Part shown: piece by piece, positions 34,733-43,577 of the stretch
Layout: the number at the start of each line of letters is the position of its first letter
Position numbering within the stretch: the stretch's first letter is position 1
DNA from: Amycolatopsis circi
GTDB taxonomy: Bacteria; Actinomycetota; Actinomycetes; Mycobacteriales; Pseudonocardiaceae
DNA: 54,985 nt
Direction: 5' to 3'
Assembly (NCBI RefSeq): GCF_003385235.1
Contig: NZ_PQIA01000056.1
Span: 1 to 54,985 of the forward strand
Made by a program: the position numbers and the translations under genes
The notes under the pieces: model-generated
The model's database searches: none
What the model saw: only the letters and a program-made list of their open reading frames with translations
Told to the model about the DNA's origin: nothing

Positions 34733-34872
34733 CCTGTGCATCAGTTTCGATAAACGGATTCATTGCGATGAGATACGTATCGTAAATTAGCGCGCGTCTT
34801 GCGTAATTAACTAATCCGTGTGCTCCCCGCTGGGCCGCTCGCGCCCATGTTTCGAGGAATAGGGATTCCACC

Positions 34873-36765
34873 GTGTTGACGGAAATCGTGGACGACCGGA
34901 AGACGGTCGAGGTGGTGTGGACCGGCACCGCATTGGACGAGAACCTGGCAGCAATCCAGTCCCGGATAAGTACAGAATTGGCGGACCTCGGAGCACCGCT
35001 CATCCGGATCGCCACACTCGGCACCGCCGCGCAGACGGACGTCAGCGGCGAAGCCGGACTCCGGATTCTCCCGGTCTGGCTCTACCAGGCCGGAGTTCTC
35101 TGCGGCCCGGGCTATCAGATCAGCGAGACAGGCCCGTGCCCCCGGTGCCTGCACACCCACTGGCTCGCCAATCGCAGCGAACCGGAACGGGAGTCGCTGG
35201 AGACCTTCGCTGAGATCGTTCAACCACGACCTCAGCCAGATCTCACCGGGTTCGCGCTGACGGCCCTCGCCGCATTGGTGCGGCATCTGGCCGAGAACGG
35301 CTCGAGCGCCGAGGTTTACCGCTTCCGGATGGACAGCTGGCAAGTCGACCGCTTCCAGGTGCTGGCCGATCCGGACTGCCCGGTCTGCGGCCAGCCGGTC
35401 GCGGACACCGCGGACACCGCTGTGATATCCCTGCGCTCCCGGTCCAAGCCGCACCTCGCGGCCACGCGGCTGAAGCCGGTGCGCGACTACCGGCTGGACG
35501 CTGAGAGCCTGGTCAATCCGGTGTGCGGGCCGTTGGGCGTGCGGACCGTCAAGGCCTATCAGGTAGGACCGACCGCACCGGTGAACGGTTTCTTCCGCGC
35601 GAGAGCCAAACTCGGACTGCACCAGATGAGCTGGAGCGGTCATGCCAACAATTACGCGGACAGTCTCTGCTACGGCCTCCTGGAGGGACTGGAGCGCTAC
35701 GCAGGGCAGTCGAGCCGGGGAAGAACCCCCGGAGTGCTCGACACCTACCGAAATGTGGCAGACCATGCGCTGGACCCGCGAGAAACCGGGTGCTACGCGC
35801 CCGACTTCTATCAGGCCGAACCGCACTACCAGCCGTACCGGCCGGATCTGCCGCTGCAGTGGGTATGGGGATTCTCCCTGCGCGAGCAGCGGCCATTGCT
35901 CGTGCCAGAGCAAGCTGTCTACTACCTCGACCGGCTGGACCGTCCCCCGCTGTACATCCAGGAATGTTCCAACGGATGTGCCGGCGGCAGTTGTGTCGAA
36001 GAGGCGATCCTGCACGGCCTGCTCGAACTGGTCGAACGGGACGCCTTCCTGCTCAACTGGTATGCGAAGCGCTCTCTGCCGGAAATAGATGTGTCCACTT
36101 GCGACAATCCAGAGATCGGTTTCACCTGTGATCGGCTGCGGTTGCTCGGCTACCGGCCCTATCTCTTCGACATGCGGGTCGACCTGCCGATTCCTGCGGT
36201 CATGGCGGTTATCCGGCGCAAGGACGAGAGACTCGGCACGCTGTGTTTCTCCGCGGGTGCGAGCCTGGATCCGGTCGATGCGGTCCGGGCCGCGTTGTGC
36301 GAGGCGGCCTCCTATGTCACCGATCTCGCGGACCGGATGAGCACCTGGCTGCCGAGGCTGCGTGCGATGGTCCATGACTACGACCAGGTCGTCCACCTTT
36401 CGCACCACTCCATGCTTTACGGACTGCCGGAGATGGCACCACACGCCGGCTTCCTGTTCGACGGTCCCGCGCCTGCCGACATCGCAGGGCTATACAGCGA
36501 CTGGACTGCATCGCCGAGATCAGCCGACCTGACGATGGACCTGCGGAGGTGTCTCGAACTTGTCTTCCCGCTGAGCGACCTCATTGTCGTCGATCAGACC
36601 ACCGCTCATCAGCGAGCACTCGGCATGCACACCGTGCGGGTGATCGCACCGGGCCTCGTGCCGATCGACTTCGGCTGGCGGAGGCAGCGTGTCTTGCACC
36701 ACCAGCGACTGGCCGCACTGCTGGACGGCAAGCCAGCGCACCCGCACCCCCACCCGTTCCCGTGA
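34873..36765 (+). CDS. YcaO cyclodehydratase with fused zinc-binding E1-like N-terminus
   Basis: YcaO enzymes use ATP to cyclise Cys, Ser and Thr to azolines. The 630-aa product has an N-terminal cyclodehydratase-partner domain with a four-Cys zinc site, CPRC (Cys89, Cys92) and CPVC (Cys169, Cys172). The YcaO domain follows from about residue 200 (YADSLCYGLLEGLERYAG, CVEEAILHGLLELVERDAFL). The C-terminus is proline-rich (HPHPHPFP), matching the PxPxP ending typical of azoline-forming members. The GTG at 34873 follows AGGAATAGGG. With the ocin-ThiF-like protein it should form the complete heterocyclase. Confidence 0.92.
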   Translation: MLTEIVDDRKTVEVVWTGTALDENLAAIQSRISTELADLGAPLIRIATLGTAAQTDVSGEAGLRILPVWLYQAGVLCGPGYQISETGPCPRCLHTHWLANRSEPERESLETFAEIVQPRPQPDLTGFALTALAALVRHLAENGSSAEVYRFRMDSWQVDRFQVLADPDCPVCGQPVADTADTAVISLRSRSKPHLAATRLKPVRDYRLDAESLVNPVCGPLGVRTVKAYQVGPTAPVNGFFRARAKLGLHQMSWSGHANNYADSLCYGLLEGLERYAGQSSRGRTPGVLDTYRNVADHALDPRETGCYAPDFYQAEPHYQPYRPDLPLQWVWGFSLREQRPLLVPEQAVYYLDRLDRPPLYIQECSNGCAGGSCVEEAILHGLLELVERDAFLLNWYAKRSLPEIDVSTCDNPEIGFTCDRLRLLGYRPYLFDMRVDLPIPAVMAVIRRKDERLGTLCFSAGASLDPVDAVRAALCEAASYVTDLADRMSTWLPRLRAMVHDYDQVVHLSHHSMLYGLPEMAPHAGFLFDGPAPADIAGLYSDWTASPRSADLTMDLRRCLELVFPLSDLIVVDQTTAHQRALGMHTVRVIAPGLVPIDFGWRRQRVLHHQRLAALLDGKPAHPHPHPFP

Positions 36766-36778
36766 GAGGACGAAGCCG

Positions 36779-38374
36779 ATGAAACAAGCGTCGACGCTCC
36801 TGGTCAAGGACTATGCCGAAGCCGTCTTCGCTCGGGCGCGGACACCGCTTGGGCCTTCCGGATACACCCCAGATTGGGACGACCGGCCCGCCCGTTTTAC
36901 TGTTTATCCCACCGCGACGAGTTTCCCTCTGCCGGACCGGACTCCGGTGATGTCCGCGTCGCTCGGCGAGGTGTGCCGAAGTCCGGCGACCGGACAAGGA
37001 GCCATCGGAATTCCGGAACTTTCCGGACTGCTGAAAATGTCCTATGGATTGCTCGCTCGTCGGACCCGAATCAACTGGAACGGGCCGGCGCCGACGAGCC
37101 ATGCCCGTGCGGTTTACGCGCGCGGGGCGGCTTCGGGCGGCGGACTCTATCCGATGGAGATCTACTACGTCACCGGTGCCTCCGGTGCGGTGCTGCCGGG
37201 GATCTACCACTACTCGCCGGCTGATCATGCGCTCGAGCGGCTGCTCACCGGCGACGTGATCGCGCAGGTGCGCACGGCACTCGGTACCCGCGAAGGTGAC
37301 CAGTTCCTTCTGATCGGATGCAGGTTCTGGAAGAACTCGTTCAAATACGCGAATTTCTGCTACCACGTCGTGACTCAGGACGTCGGCGCTTTGCTGGAGA
37401 CTTGGGAGTTCGGCGCAGCCGCCCTGGGCACTTCGATCGCGTCCACGCTGTGGTTCGCTGACGAACAGCTCGACGACCTCGTGGGCATGGACGGTGCCAC
37501 CGACAGCGTGCTGGCCGTGGCGACGTTGCGCTCTGCCCGGAACAGCGGCGAGCGATCGAGCGGAAGTCCGAGCCCGACGGTCCTCCACCGCGCGTATGAG
37601 CAGTCGTCGAAGGTCGTGCGGTTCAAACTGGTCGAGCAGGTGCACGCGGCAACGAAACTGACTCGACCGCCGGGACTGGACTCGATCAAGGATCGGGGAG
37701 AGAAGATCGAGGCCGTCCGATACGGCGAGTCGATCCCGCTTCCGCCCGTGCCCGGTGACACGCCCTCAACCGCGCTCGACACGGTGCTGCGGACTCGCGC
37801 GTCGAGCTTTGGCGGCTTCACCGCCAGCCCGACGGCGACGTCGGCGGAACTGGCCACGGTGCTCTCGATCAGCGCTTCGGCGCTCCGGCAAGACGGCGAC
37901 GGCCCGGAACGTCTCACCCGGCTCGCGCTGTTCGTTAACCGAGCCGACGGCATCGCCCGTGGTGTCTACGACTACGACCCGGATGCCCACGGGCTGGTCC
38001 GCATACCAGGTGCGCCCGCCGACGTTGGTCGTTTTCTGCAGGACAACTATTTGCTTACCAACTACAACCTAGGCCAGGTGAATGCCGTACTCGCGGTGGT
38101 TGGCAGGCTCACCACCGCGCTGACCGCGTTCGGAGCACGCGGCTACCGCCTGCTCAACGCCCAAGCCGGCCGAGCGATCCAAGCTGGCTATTTGGCCGCG
38201 GCCGCAATCGGGCTGGGCGCTGGTGCCGCGCTCGGCTTCGACAACCTCTCGATGAACGAGGCGCTCAATGTGTCCGGAGCTGACGAGCGGTCCCTGCTCT
38301 TCCTGCTGCTCGGCAAAGAACGCAGATTGCACGCCTCCCTTACGATGCCGGTGGACCAAGGCACGGTGGCCTGA
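36779..38374 (+). CDS. Two-domain SagB-type azoline dehydrogenase
   Basis: The 531-aa protein has two nitroreductase-fold domains in tandem. The first (about residues 60-260) has the SagB-type ARGAASGGGLYPMEIYYV motif. The second (about 330-520) has RTRASSFGGF and VVGRLTTALTAFGARGYRLLNAQAGRAIQ. FMN-dependent dehydrogenases of this family oxidise azolines to azoles. Many single-domain homologues work as dimers. Here one domain may be catalytic and the other structural, or both may act. It starts 13 bp after the YcaO stop. Confidence 0.88.
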   Translation: MKQASTLLVKDYAEAVFARARTPLGPSGYTPDWDDRPARFTVYPTATSFPLPDRTPVMSASLGEVCRSPATGQGAIGIPELSGLLKMSYGLLARRTRINWNGPAPTSHARAVYARGAASGGGLYPMEIYYVTGASGAVLPGIYHYSPADHALERLLTGDVIAQVRTALGTREGDQFLLIGCRFWKNSFKYANFCYHVVTQDVGALLETWEFGAAALGTSIASTLWFADEQLDDLVGMDGATDSVLAVATLRSARNSGERSSGSPSPTVLHRAYEQSSKVVRFKLVEQVHAATKLTRPPGLDSIKDRGEKIEAVRYGESIPLPPVPGDTPSTALDTVLRTRASSFGGFTASPTATSAELATVLSISASALRQDGDGPERLTRLALFVNRADGIARGVYDYDPDAHGLVRIPGAPADVGRFLQDNYLLTNYNLGQVNAVLAVVGRLTTALTAFGARGYRLLNAQAGRAIQAGYLAAAAIGLGAGAALGFDNLSMNEALNVSGADERSLLFLLLGKERRLHASLTMPVDQGTVA

Positions 38375-38375
38375 T

Positions 38376-40970
38376 ATGAGTTCGACGGAATTCGCGCTCT
38401 CCGACCCATCGGGAACCGAGAGATCGGGCAGCTGGCGACTTTCGCCACTCTTTCTGGTCAGGGTCGCCGGGTTGCCGGTCGCCCGGACACGGGCGCTGAT
38501 CTTCCACGAGACAGCGAAGTGGGCCGGTCAGGTCGTAGCAGCTGAAACCACATTGCGAGCGAACGCGACCGGGCTATGCGATCTGCTGGCAGCCGGCATC
38601 GGCTGTTGCCCGGACAGTGCGGGGCGCGCGGCATTGCTGCGAGTACGCCGTGACCTGCATAACCTCCGACTGCCGAAGGAGCACGACCTGAATCAGCTGG
38701 AGACCCGGCTGAGGAAGTCGCTCGCCGGCTGGCTGGCCAGCTTCGCGGCCTACCGCGAACTGCGCCAGGCCGGCGATGAGGTTTTCGAGCGAGAAGTACT
38801 CGACCGTCGTGCAGCGTTGCGCGAACTAGGGCGTGATCCGGTGTTGCGCAAAGGGATCCTACTCGCCTCGCCGACGTTGGACCGATTTCTGCCCAGCTAC
38901 CTCGACGGCACGGCGAGCGCCAAGCGCGCACGGCGAATCGAGCGCTCATTGGTCGAGTACACGCTCCGTGCCGCGCTGAAGACCAGTCCATTCAGCACCT
39001 TCACTACGGTCGGTCTGGGCAGTTTCGGCCGCGGAACCGCCTCGCTGTTCGACGCTTCGTCCGCCACCGGCACAAGTCACGCCAGACTGAATCTCACCGT
39101 GCTCGCCCAACTGTCCGCCTTGGTCGCGGTCGACGAGCACCGGATGGCCGACCTGCCGGTGACGGTCACGCCGGGCTGCGAACGCATCGGCGACCGGATC
39201 CGCTATCTCCGGCGACGGCAAGCCCTCGGCACCGAAACCGAGGAAGGGGCCGGCCACCTCGACACTGTCCATGAGGATCTGCTCTACCTGCCGATCGGAC
39301 CAGTGTTGCGCGAAGTGCTAGGCCTGTTCGCGGAAGGCGAGGTTGTCCAGTTGCGGGTGCTGCACGAGCGGCTGGGCGGTACCGACGCCATCTGGAGGTA
39401 TCTCGTACGGCTTTACCGGCTCGGGTTTCTGATCTGTCCCGGGTTCGCGTTGGACCTGGGAATGACGGATCCCGTGGCTCGGTATCTGAAAAACTTCGAA
39501 TCCCTCGATGCCGGTTGGGCGGAAGAGCCAGCACACCGTCTCAGGATTGCCTACCAAGCCACTGCCCGGTACGGACATGCCGACCTGACCGGAAGACGAA
39601 CGCTGCTAAACAGTGTTCGGCAAGAAATCAGTGCGGCATACGTCGCGCTGGGCAGCGAGCTGACGTTGCCGCGCAATGTGATCTACGAAGACGTCACCCC
39701 TGATCTGGCCAGGGTGCAAGGCTCGATGCCCGCGTGGAAGAGCCGGCTGCTTCCCCAACTCTCCGGTGTCGCCGATCTTCTTTCGGCGTTCGATGCCGAG
39801 CTGCCGACCCGCTTGCTAGCTCGCTGGTACTTCCGGCAGCGCTTCGGTACCGGCGGACGCTGCTCCGACCTCCTTGCCTACGCGCATGAATTCCGCCGCG
39901 ATCTCTATGCGCACTACCAGGACCGGTTGCGAGGCAAGGAGACGGACTGGTTCGCAACCTCGGAGCTGCGTGCCGTCGCTGGCGTGCGATCGGCTCTGGC
40001 CAACCGGGTGGCCGAGTGCAGCGCCGCGGACGAGGTCACCCTGTCCCAGTCCGATTTACAGGCGATACTGAGCAATCTGCCGGCATCGGTCCGCGGTATC
40101 GCGTCCTGGTCGTTGTTCGGCCAGCTGCACGGGCCGGATTTCGTCCTCAATCAGGCTTACTCGGGATGGACACTGATGTTCTCTCGATTCGCGCACTGTT
40201 TTGCCGACCAAGACATCGTAGCCCGGTTGCGATCCGTACTTCTTCGAAGCTGCCCAGAAGGCGCAGTGTTCGCCGAAGTGCGCGGCGGCTATGAGACGTC
40301 CAATCTGAACCTCCACCCGTCGGTTACCGACTACGAGCTGGTCTGTCCCGGCGAACTACGAGACCTGGCCTCTGAACGCCAGCTCCCGATCGCTGACCTG
40401 GAGCTGATCGACGATCCGGAAAGCGGCGAGCTGCGGCTCTGGTCGCACCGGCTCAGATGCCGCGTAATCCCGGTATACCTGGGTTTTCTGCATCCCATCG
40501 CACTGCCGGAAGTGCAACGGATCCTGCTGGCTCTGGCTCCGATGGGAATGGCGTCATTCTCCCTGACACCGAGCGCCGTCGAGATCGGTGACGGTGTGGT
40601 GAAACGCCCGCGAGTCCGTTGCGGCCGGATCATCCTGCAGCGGAGGTCGTGGACCGCGAATCCGACAGCGCTGTCGCCCGGCGAAGCCGAGACGTCGGCT
40701 GCCAAGGCTTTGCGGTGGGCGAGATTCCGCGAACGGCACGGCATACCGGTCAGAGTTTTCGCGCGGGAAGTCGCCGCAGACAACCAGACGTGGGCGAACC
40801 GGAAACCCTTGCCGATAGATTTCCATAATCAATTCGCACTGGACCTGCTCGACGACTTGACCCGCAACGCACGCGGGCCCGTGGAATTCACCGAATCTCT
40901 GCCAGACAGCCACGACGGACAGGTCAGCGAGCTGATCGTCGAACTAACCAGGCAGGAGGTATTGAAATGA
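38376..40970 (+). CDS. LanB-type dehydratase, tRNA-Glu-dependent glutamylation domain
   Basis: The 864-aa product matches the N-terminal (glutamylating) domain of LanB dehydratases, as a stand-alone protein like TbtB or GodF. Recognisable parts are ARTRALIFHE near the start, RRIERSLVEYTLRAALKTSPFSTFTTVGLGSF near residue 195-225, and LHPSVTDYELVCPGE near the end. It would transfer glutamate from Glu-tRNA to Ser or Thr of the core, the first half of dehydration to Dha or Dhb. The ATG is 2 nt after the dehydrogenase stop. Its stop overlaps the next start. Confidence 0.9.
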   Translation: MSSTEFALSDPSGTERSGSWRLSPLFLVRVAGLPVARTRALIFHETAKWAGQVVAAETTLRANATGLCDLLAAGIGCCPDSAGRAALLRVRRDLHNLRLPKEHDLNQLETRLRKSLAGWLASFAAYRELRQAGDEVFEREVLDRRAALRELGRDPVLRKGILLASPTLDRFLPSYLDGTASAKRARRIERSLVEYTLRAALKTSPFSTFTTVGLGSFGRGTASLFDASSATGTSHARLNLTVLAQLSALVAVDEHRMADLPVTVTPGCERIGDRIRYLRRRQALGTETEEGAGHLDTVHEDLLYLPIGPVLREVLGLFAEGEVVQLRVLHERLGGTDAIWRYLVRLYRLGFLICPGFALDLGMTDPVARYLKNFESLDAGWAEEPAHRLRIAYQATARYGHADLTGRRTLLNSVRQEISAAYVALGSELTLPRNVIYEDVTPDLARVQGSMPAWKSRLLPQLSGVADLLSAFDAELPTRLLARWYFRQRFGTGGRCSDLLAYAHEFRRDLYAHYQDRLRGKETDWFATSELRAVAGVRSALANRVAECSAADEVTLSQSDLQAILSNLPASVRGIASWSLFGQLHGPDFVLNQAYSGWTLMFSRFAHCFADQDIVARLRSVLLRSCPEGAVFAEVRGGYETSNLNLHPSVTDYELVCPGELRDLASERQLPIADLELIDDPESGELRLWSHRLRCRVIPVYLGFLHPIALPEVQRILLALAPMGMASFSLTPSAVEIGDGVVKRPRVRCGRIILQRRSWTANPTALSPGEAETSAAKALRWARFRERHGIPVRVFAREVAADNQTWANRKPLPIDFHNQFALDLLDDLTRNARGPVEFTESLPDSHDGQVSELIVELTRQEVLK

Positions 40971-41995
40971 ACGACGATTGGATCAGCATGCATATCTTCT
41001 ACGCGGGGAACTCCGACGCATTGCTGGTGGAGTGCGTGGCTCCGCTCGTGGCGCAGTTGCGCTCGGACGGGCTGCTGGGCCAGTACTTCTTCATCCGATA
41101 CTGGCTGGCGGGGCCTCATGTCCGGCTCAGGCTCCGCCCCGCCCGAGCCGAAAACGCTGACGAGGTCCGCCGAAGGGCTGAAGATTCGGTGAACGGATTC
41201 CTCACGCGTCATCCCGCCCTCTACGAACCGGACTTTCCCGGAGCCGACGAGATGTACCGCAGGCTGGGCATCGCCGAGTACGGCGATGCCTGGTGGACCG
41301 AAAGGTTCGGCGCCGACGGCGCCATGGTCTTCGATCCCAACAATTCTTTCCGCTACGTGCCCTACGAGCCGGAGTACCGCCGATACGGCGGCCTCGCCGC
41401 CACCCGGCTGGCCGAATGGCATTTCGAGTCGTCCAGCGACTTGGTGCTCAGGCTGACCGCCACAGCCAACGTGCACATCCGGCCGGTACTTCTCGGGCTG
41501 TCCCTTCAGCTGTCCCTAATCATGTGTTACGCCTTCCTGGAGACGGACGGCGCGGTCGCCTGGTATCTGGACCGTTCCCGACGTTTCTGGGAAACGTCGT
41601 TCATCGAAGATGTCGAGAGTACGCACGCAGCATTCGAACGCAGCTGGAAAACCATGTCGGGCCAGTTGTCTGAACGCGTTCACAAGCTGCGGAAAACAGT
41701 CCGAATCGGCAGCTCTTCATTGAGCGTCGTCGAGCGGGAGTGGTTCGCCCATTGCACGGAACTCCGAGACCGGATCGTTGAACTGGCAACGAGTGGGCAA
41801 ATACTTCTGAAACTTTCCGAAGACAGCGACCTGGAGCCCGCACCTCGACCGAATATTGCACTCTCCATGCTCATGACGTCATATATTCACATGACCAACA
41901 ATCGTCTGGGCGTCACGATTTTTGACGAGGTCTACCTGTCGTATCTGCTCGAGCGCACACTCGCCGTTCCCAGCTCCGAGTGGGTGACGCCATGA
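40967..41995 (+). CDS. SpaB_C-domain protein, probable glutamate-elimination enzyme
   Basis: The 342-aa product is of the thiopeptide-type bacteriocin biosynthesis (SpaB_C) family: WISMHIFYAGNSDALL at the N-terminus, YFFIRYWLAGPHVRLRLRP, YEPEYRRYGG near residue 140, and HMTNNRLGVTIFDEVYLSYLL at the end. The family includes the eliminases that convert glutamyl-Ser/Thr to Dha/Dhb (TbtC, GodG) and the formal [4+2] pyridine synthases (TbtD). As it is the only copy beside a glutamylation enzyme, I favour eliminase. A pyridine-forming role cannot be excluded from sequence alone. It overlaps both neighbours by 4 bp. Confidence 0.85.
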   Translation: MNDDWISMHIFYAGNSDALLVECVAPLVAQLRSDGLLGQYFFIRYWLAGPHVRLRLRPARAENADEVRRRAEDSVNGFLTRHPALYEPDFPGADEMYRRLGIAEYGDAWWTERFGADGAMVFDPNNSFRYVPYEPEYRRYGGLAATRLAEWHFESSSDLVLRLTATANVHIRPVLLGLSLQLSLIMCYAFLETDGAVAWYLDRSRRFWETSFIEDVESTHAAFERSWKTMSGQLSERVHKLRKTVRIGSSSLSVVEREWFAHCTELRDRIVELATSGQILLKLSEDSDLEPAPRPNIALSMLMTSYIHMTNNRLGVTIFDEVYLSYLLERTLAVPSSEWVTP

Positions 41996-43224
41996 GCGAA
42001 GCACTGCTCGCCAGCACACCCGAGATCCGTCCTGACGTGACGATGGGGCCAGCGAAACGGTTGGGACCCAAAGTGGTGCACTATCTGAAGGACACCGCGG
42101 GCGACGGGTACCTCGCGACCGGCCCTCGCGAACTTTTCCTCATCAGCAGGCTCGACGGCAAGCACAGTCTGGCGGAGATAGGCGAGGCATACTCCGCGGA
42201 ATACGACAGGAGCCTCAGCGCCCCGCAATGGCAGCAACTGCTCGGCCTGCTCGCTTACAACGGGCTTCTGGTCGATGGTCCGCCACCGGCGGACCGCGGT
42301 GCCCGAACAACGCGAAGCAGCCTGTTCTATCGCCGGATGCCGCTGTTCGACCCGGACCAACTGCTCGGCGTGCTGGACCGGCGACTCGGATTTCTGTTCA
42401 GACCCGCGACAGTGTGGATCGAGGTCGCGCTGGGTCTCGTCGTGCTCGGCTTCGTCATCTCCAACGCGGCGGAATTGGCCGCAGACTTCACCAGTCGCTC
42501 GTTCTCGCCCATGTTCGCCTCGCTAGCCGTCGTGACAAGTTGGCTGATCATGGTGCTGCACGAACTTGCCCATGGCCTCACCTGCCGTCACTTCGGAGGC
42601 CGGGTACGAGAAATCGGCCTGCTGTGGCGGTTCCCTCTGTTCGCCCCATACTGCAACGCCGATGACGTGATGCTCTTCGCCTCACGAAGGCAAGCCATTT
42701 ACACCGCCCTAGCAGGCACCCTCACCCAACTGCTAACCCTCGCACCATTCACGGTCGCCTGGACGATGACAGCAAGCCCATGGCGAGGGTTCTTCGCGGT
42801 CATCGTCCTCATCGGCACCCTGGTCACCCTGTTCAACCTTGTGCCGTTCCTTCCGCTGGACGGCTACTACATGCTCAACCATGCACTGGGGATGGCGGAC
42901 CTGCGAGGGCAGGCGCGAATCTTCGTGTTCCTCTGGTTCAGGAGGGTGCGCGGCGATACAAAAGCCTCTGTACAGGGTTACTCTCGCAGAGATCGCTGGA
43001 TCTACGGCTCTTACGCCGCTTGCTCATCGGCGTTCCTGCTCGGACTGCTCGCTGGAGTCATCGGCTGGATATTTTACCTGCTCAGGTCATGGTTTGGCAG
43101 TGACTGGCTAGCGGCGTGCGTCCTCGCCGTGGCATGCGCAGCCCTACTTGGGATTCGACTCCTCAAGCGTGCTGTCGACACCCCGAGAGCGAAGAACGGG
43201 CACGGTGACCGTGATCAGCGATAG
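41992..43224 (+). CDS. Membrane M50 metalloprotease with PqqD-like N-terminus
   Basis: The 410-aa product has an N-terminal segment of about 90 residues (YLATGPRELFLISRLDGKHS, LGLLAYNGLLVDG) that looks PqqD-like. A site-2-protease-like membrane domain follows, with the zinc motif HELAH (190-194) and the third ligand in LPLDGYY (Asp290). At least six membrane helices are visible. It may cut the leader, mature the peptide during export, or give immunity. The ATG at 41992 overlaps the upstream stop (ATGA). The PqqD-like part could bind the same leader as the first operon gene, which would favour a leader-peptidase role. Confidence 0.85.
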   Translation: MSEALLASTPEIRPDVTMGPAKRLGPKVVHYLKDTAGDGYLATGPRELFLISRLDGKHSLAEIGEAYSAEYDRSLSAPQWQQLLGLLAYNGLLVDGPPPADRGARTTRSSLFYRRMPLFDPDQLLGVLDRRLGFLFRPATVWIEVALGLVVLGFVISNAAELAADFTSRSFSPMFASLAVVTSWLIMVLHELAHGLTCRHFGGRVREIGLLWRFPLFAPYCNADDVMLFASRRQAIYTALAGTLTQLLTLAPFTVAWTMTASPWRGFFAVIVLIGTLVTLFNLVPFLPLDGYYMLNHALGMADLRGQARIFVFLWFRRVRGDTKASVQGYSRRDRWIYGSYAACSSAFLLGLLAGVIGWIFYLLRSWFGSDWLAACVLAVACAALLGIRLLKRAVDTPRAKNGHGDRDQR

Positions 43225-43348
43225 CCGCGCGGAGCCAGTAGCAGACTCGAAGGTTCCCGCTGTTCACCTGCTTGACGGAAGACCTGAACGCGCGGCCAGA
43301 TCAACGATTCAATACGATATCAAGATCGTGAAATTCGCCACAACATGA
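43205..43348 (+). CDS. Possible small ORF at the end of the RiPP operon
   Basis: A 47-aa frame opens with GTG at 43205, overlapping the end of the M50 gene by 20 bp. It reads VTVISDSRAEPVADSKVPAV and ends YDIKIVKFATT. There is no clear ribosome-binding site, and initiation would rely on coupling to the upstream gene. No family is recognised. Confidence 0.3.
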   Translation: MTVISDSRAEPVADSKVPAVHLLDGRPERAARSTIQYDIKIVKFATT

Positions 43349-43577
43349 AAAGTTGCCAGCACGAATCTCTGGTCCGACGCTCCGTGAACCTGCCCAGCAG
43401 ATTGATCACAGCGGAATCCGCAGGGCTGCGCCGGGCGACCCGTCGACCTCACTTGACACGGCCGACGATAGGTCCGAACGGCAGACGCTTGCGACCAGCT
43501 TTGCCCGACTTGCGACACGCCGTGAGAGCGTTCAGCCGCCCCGAGCCACGCCGCTGGACGCAGGGATCAACTCTTGG

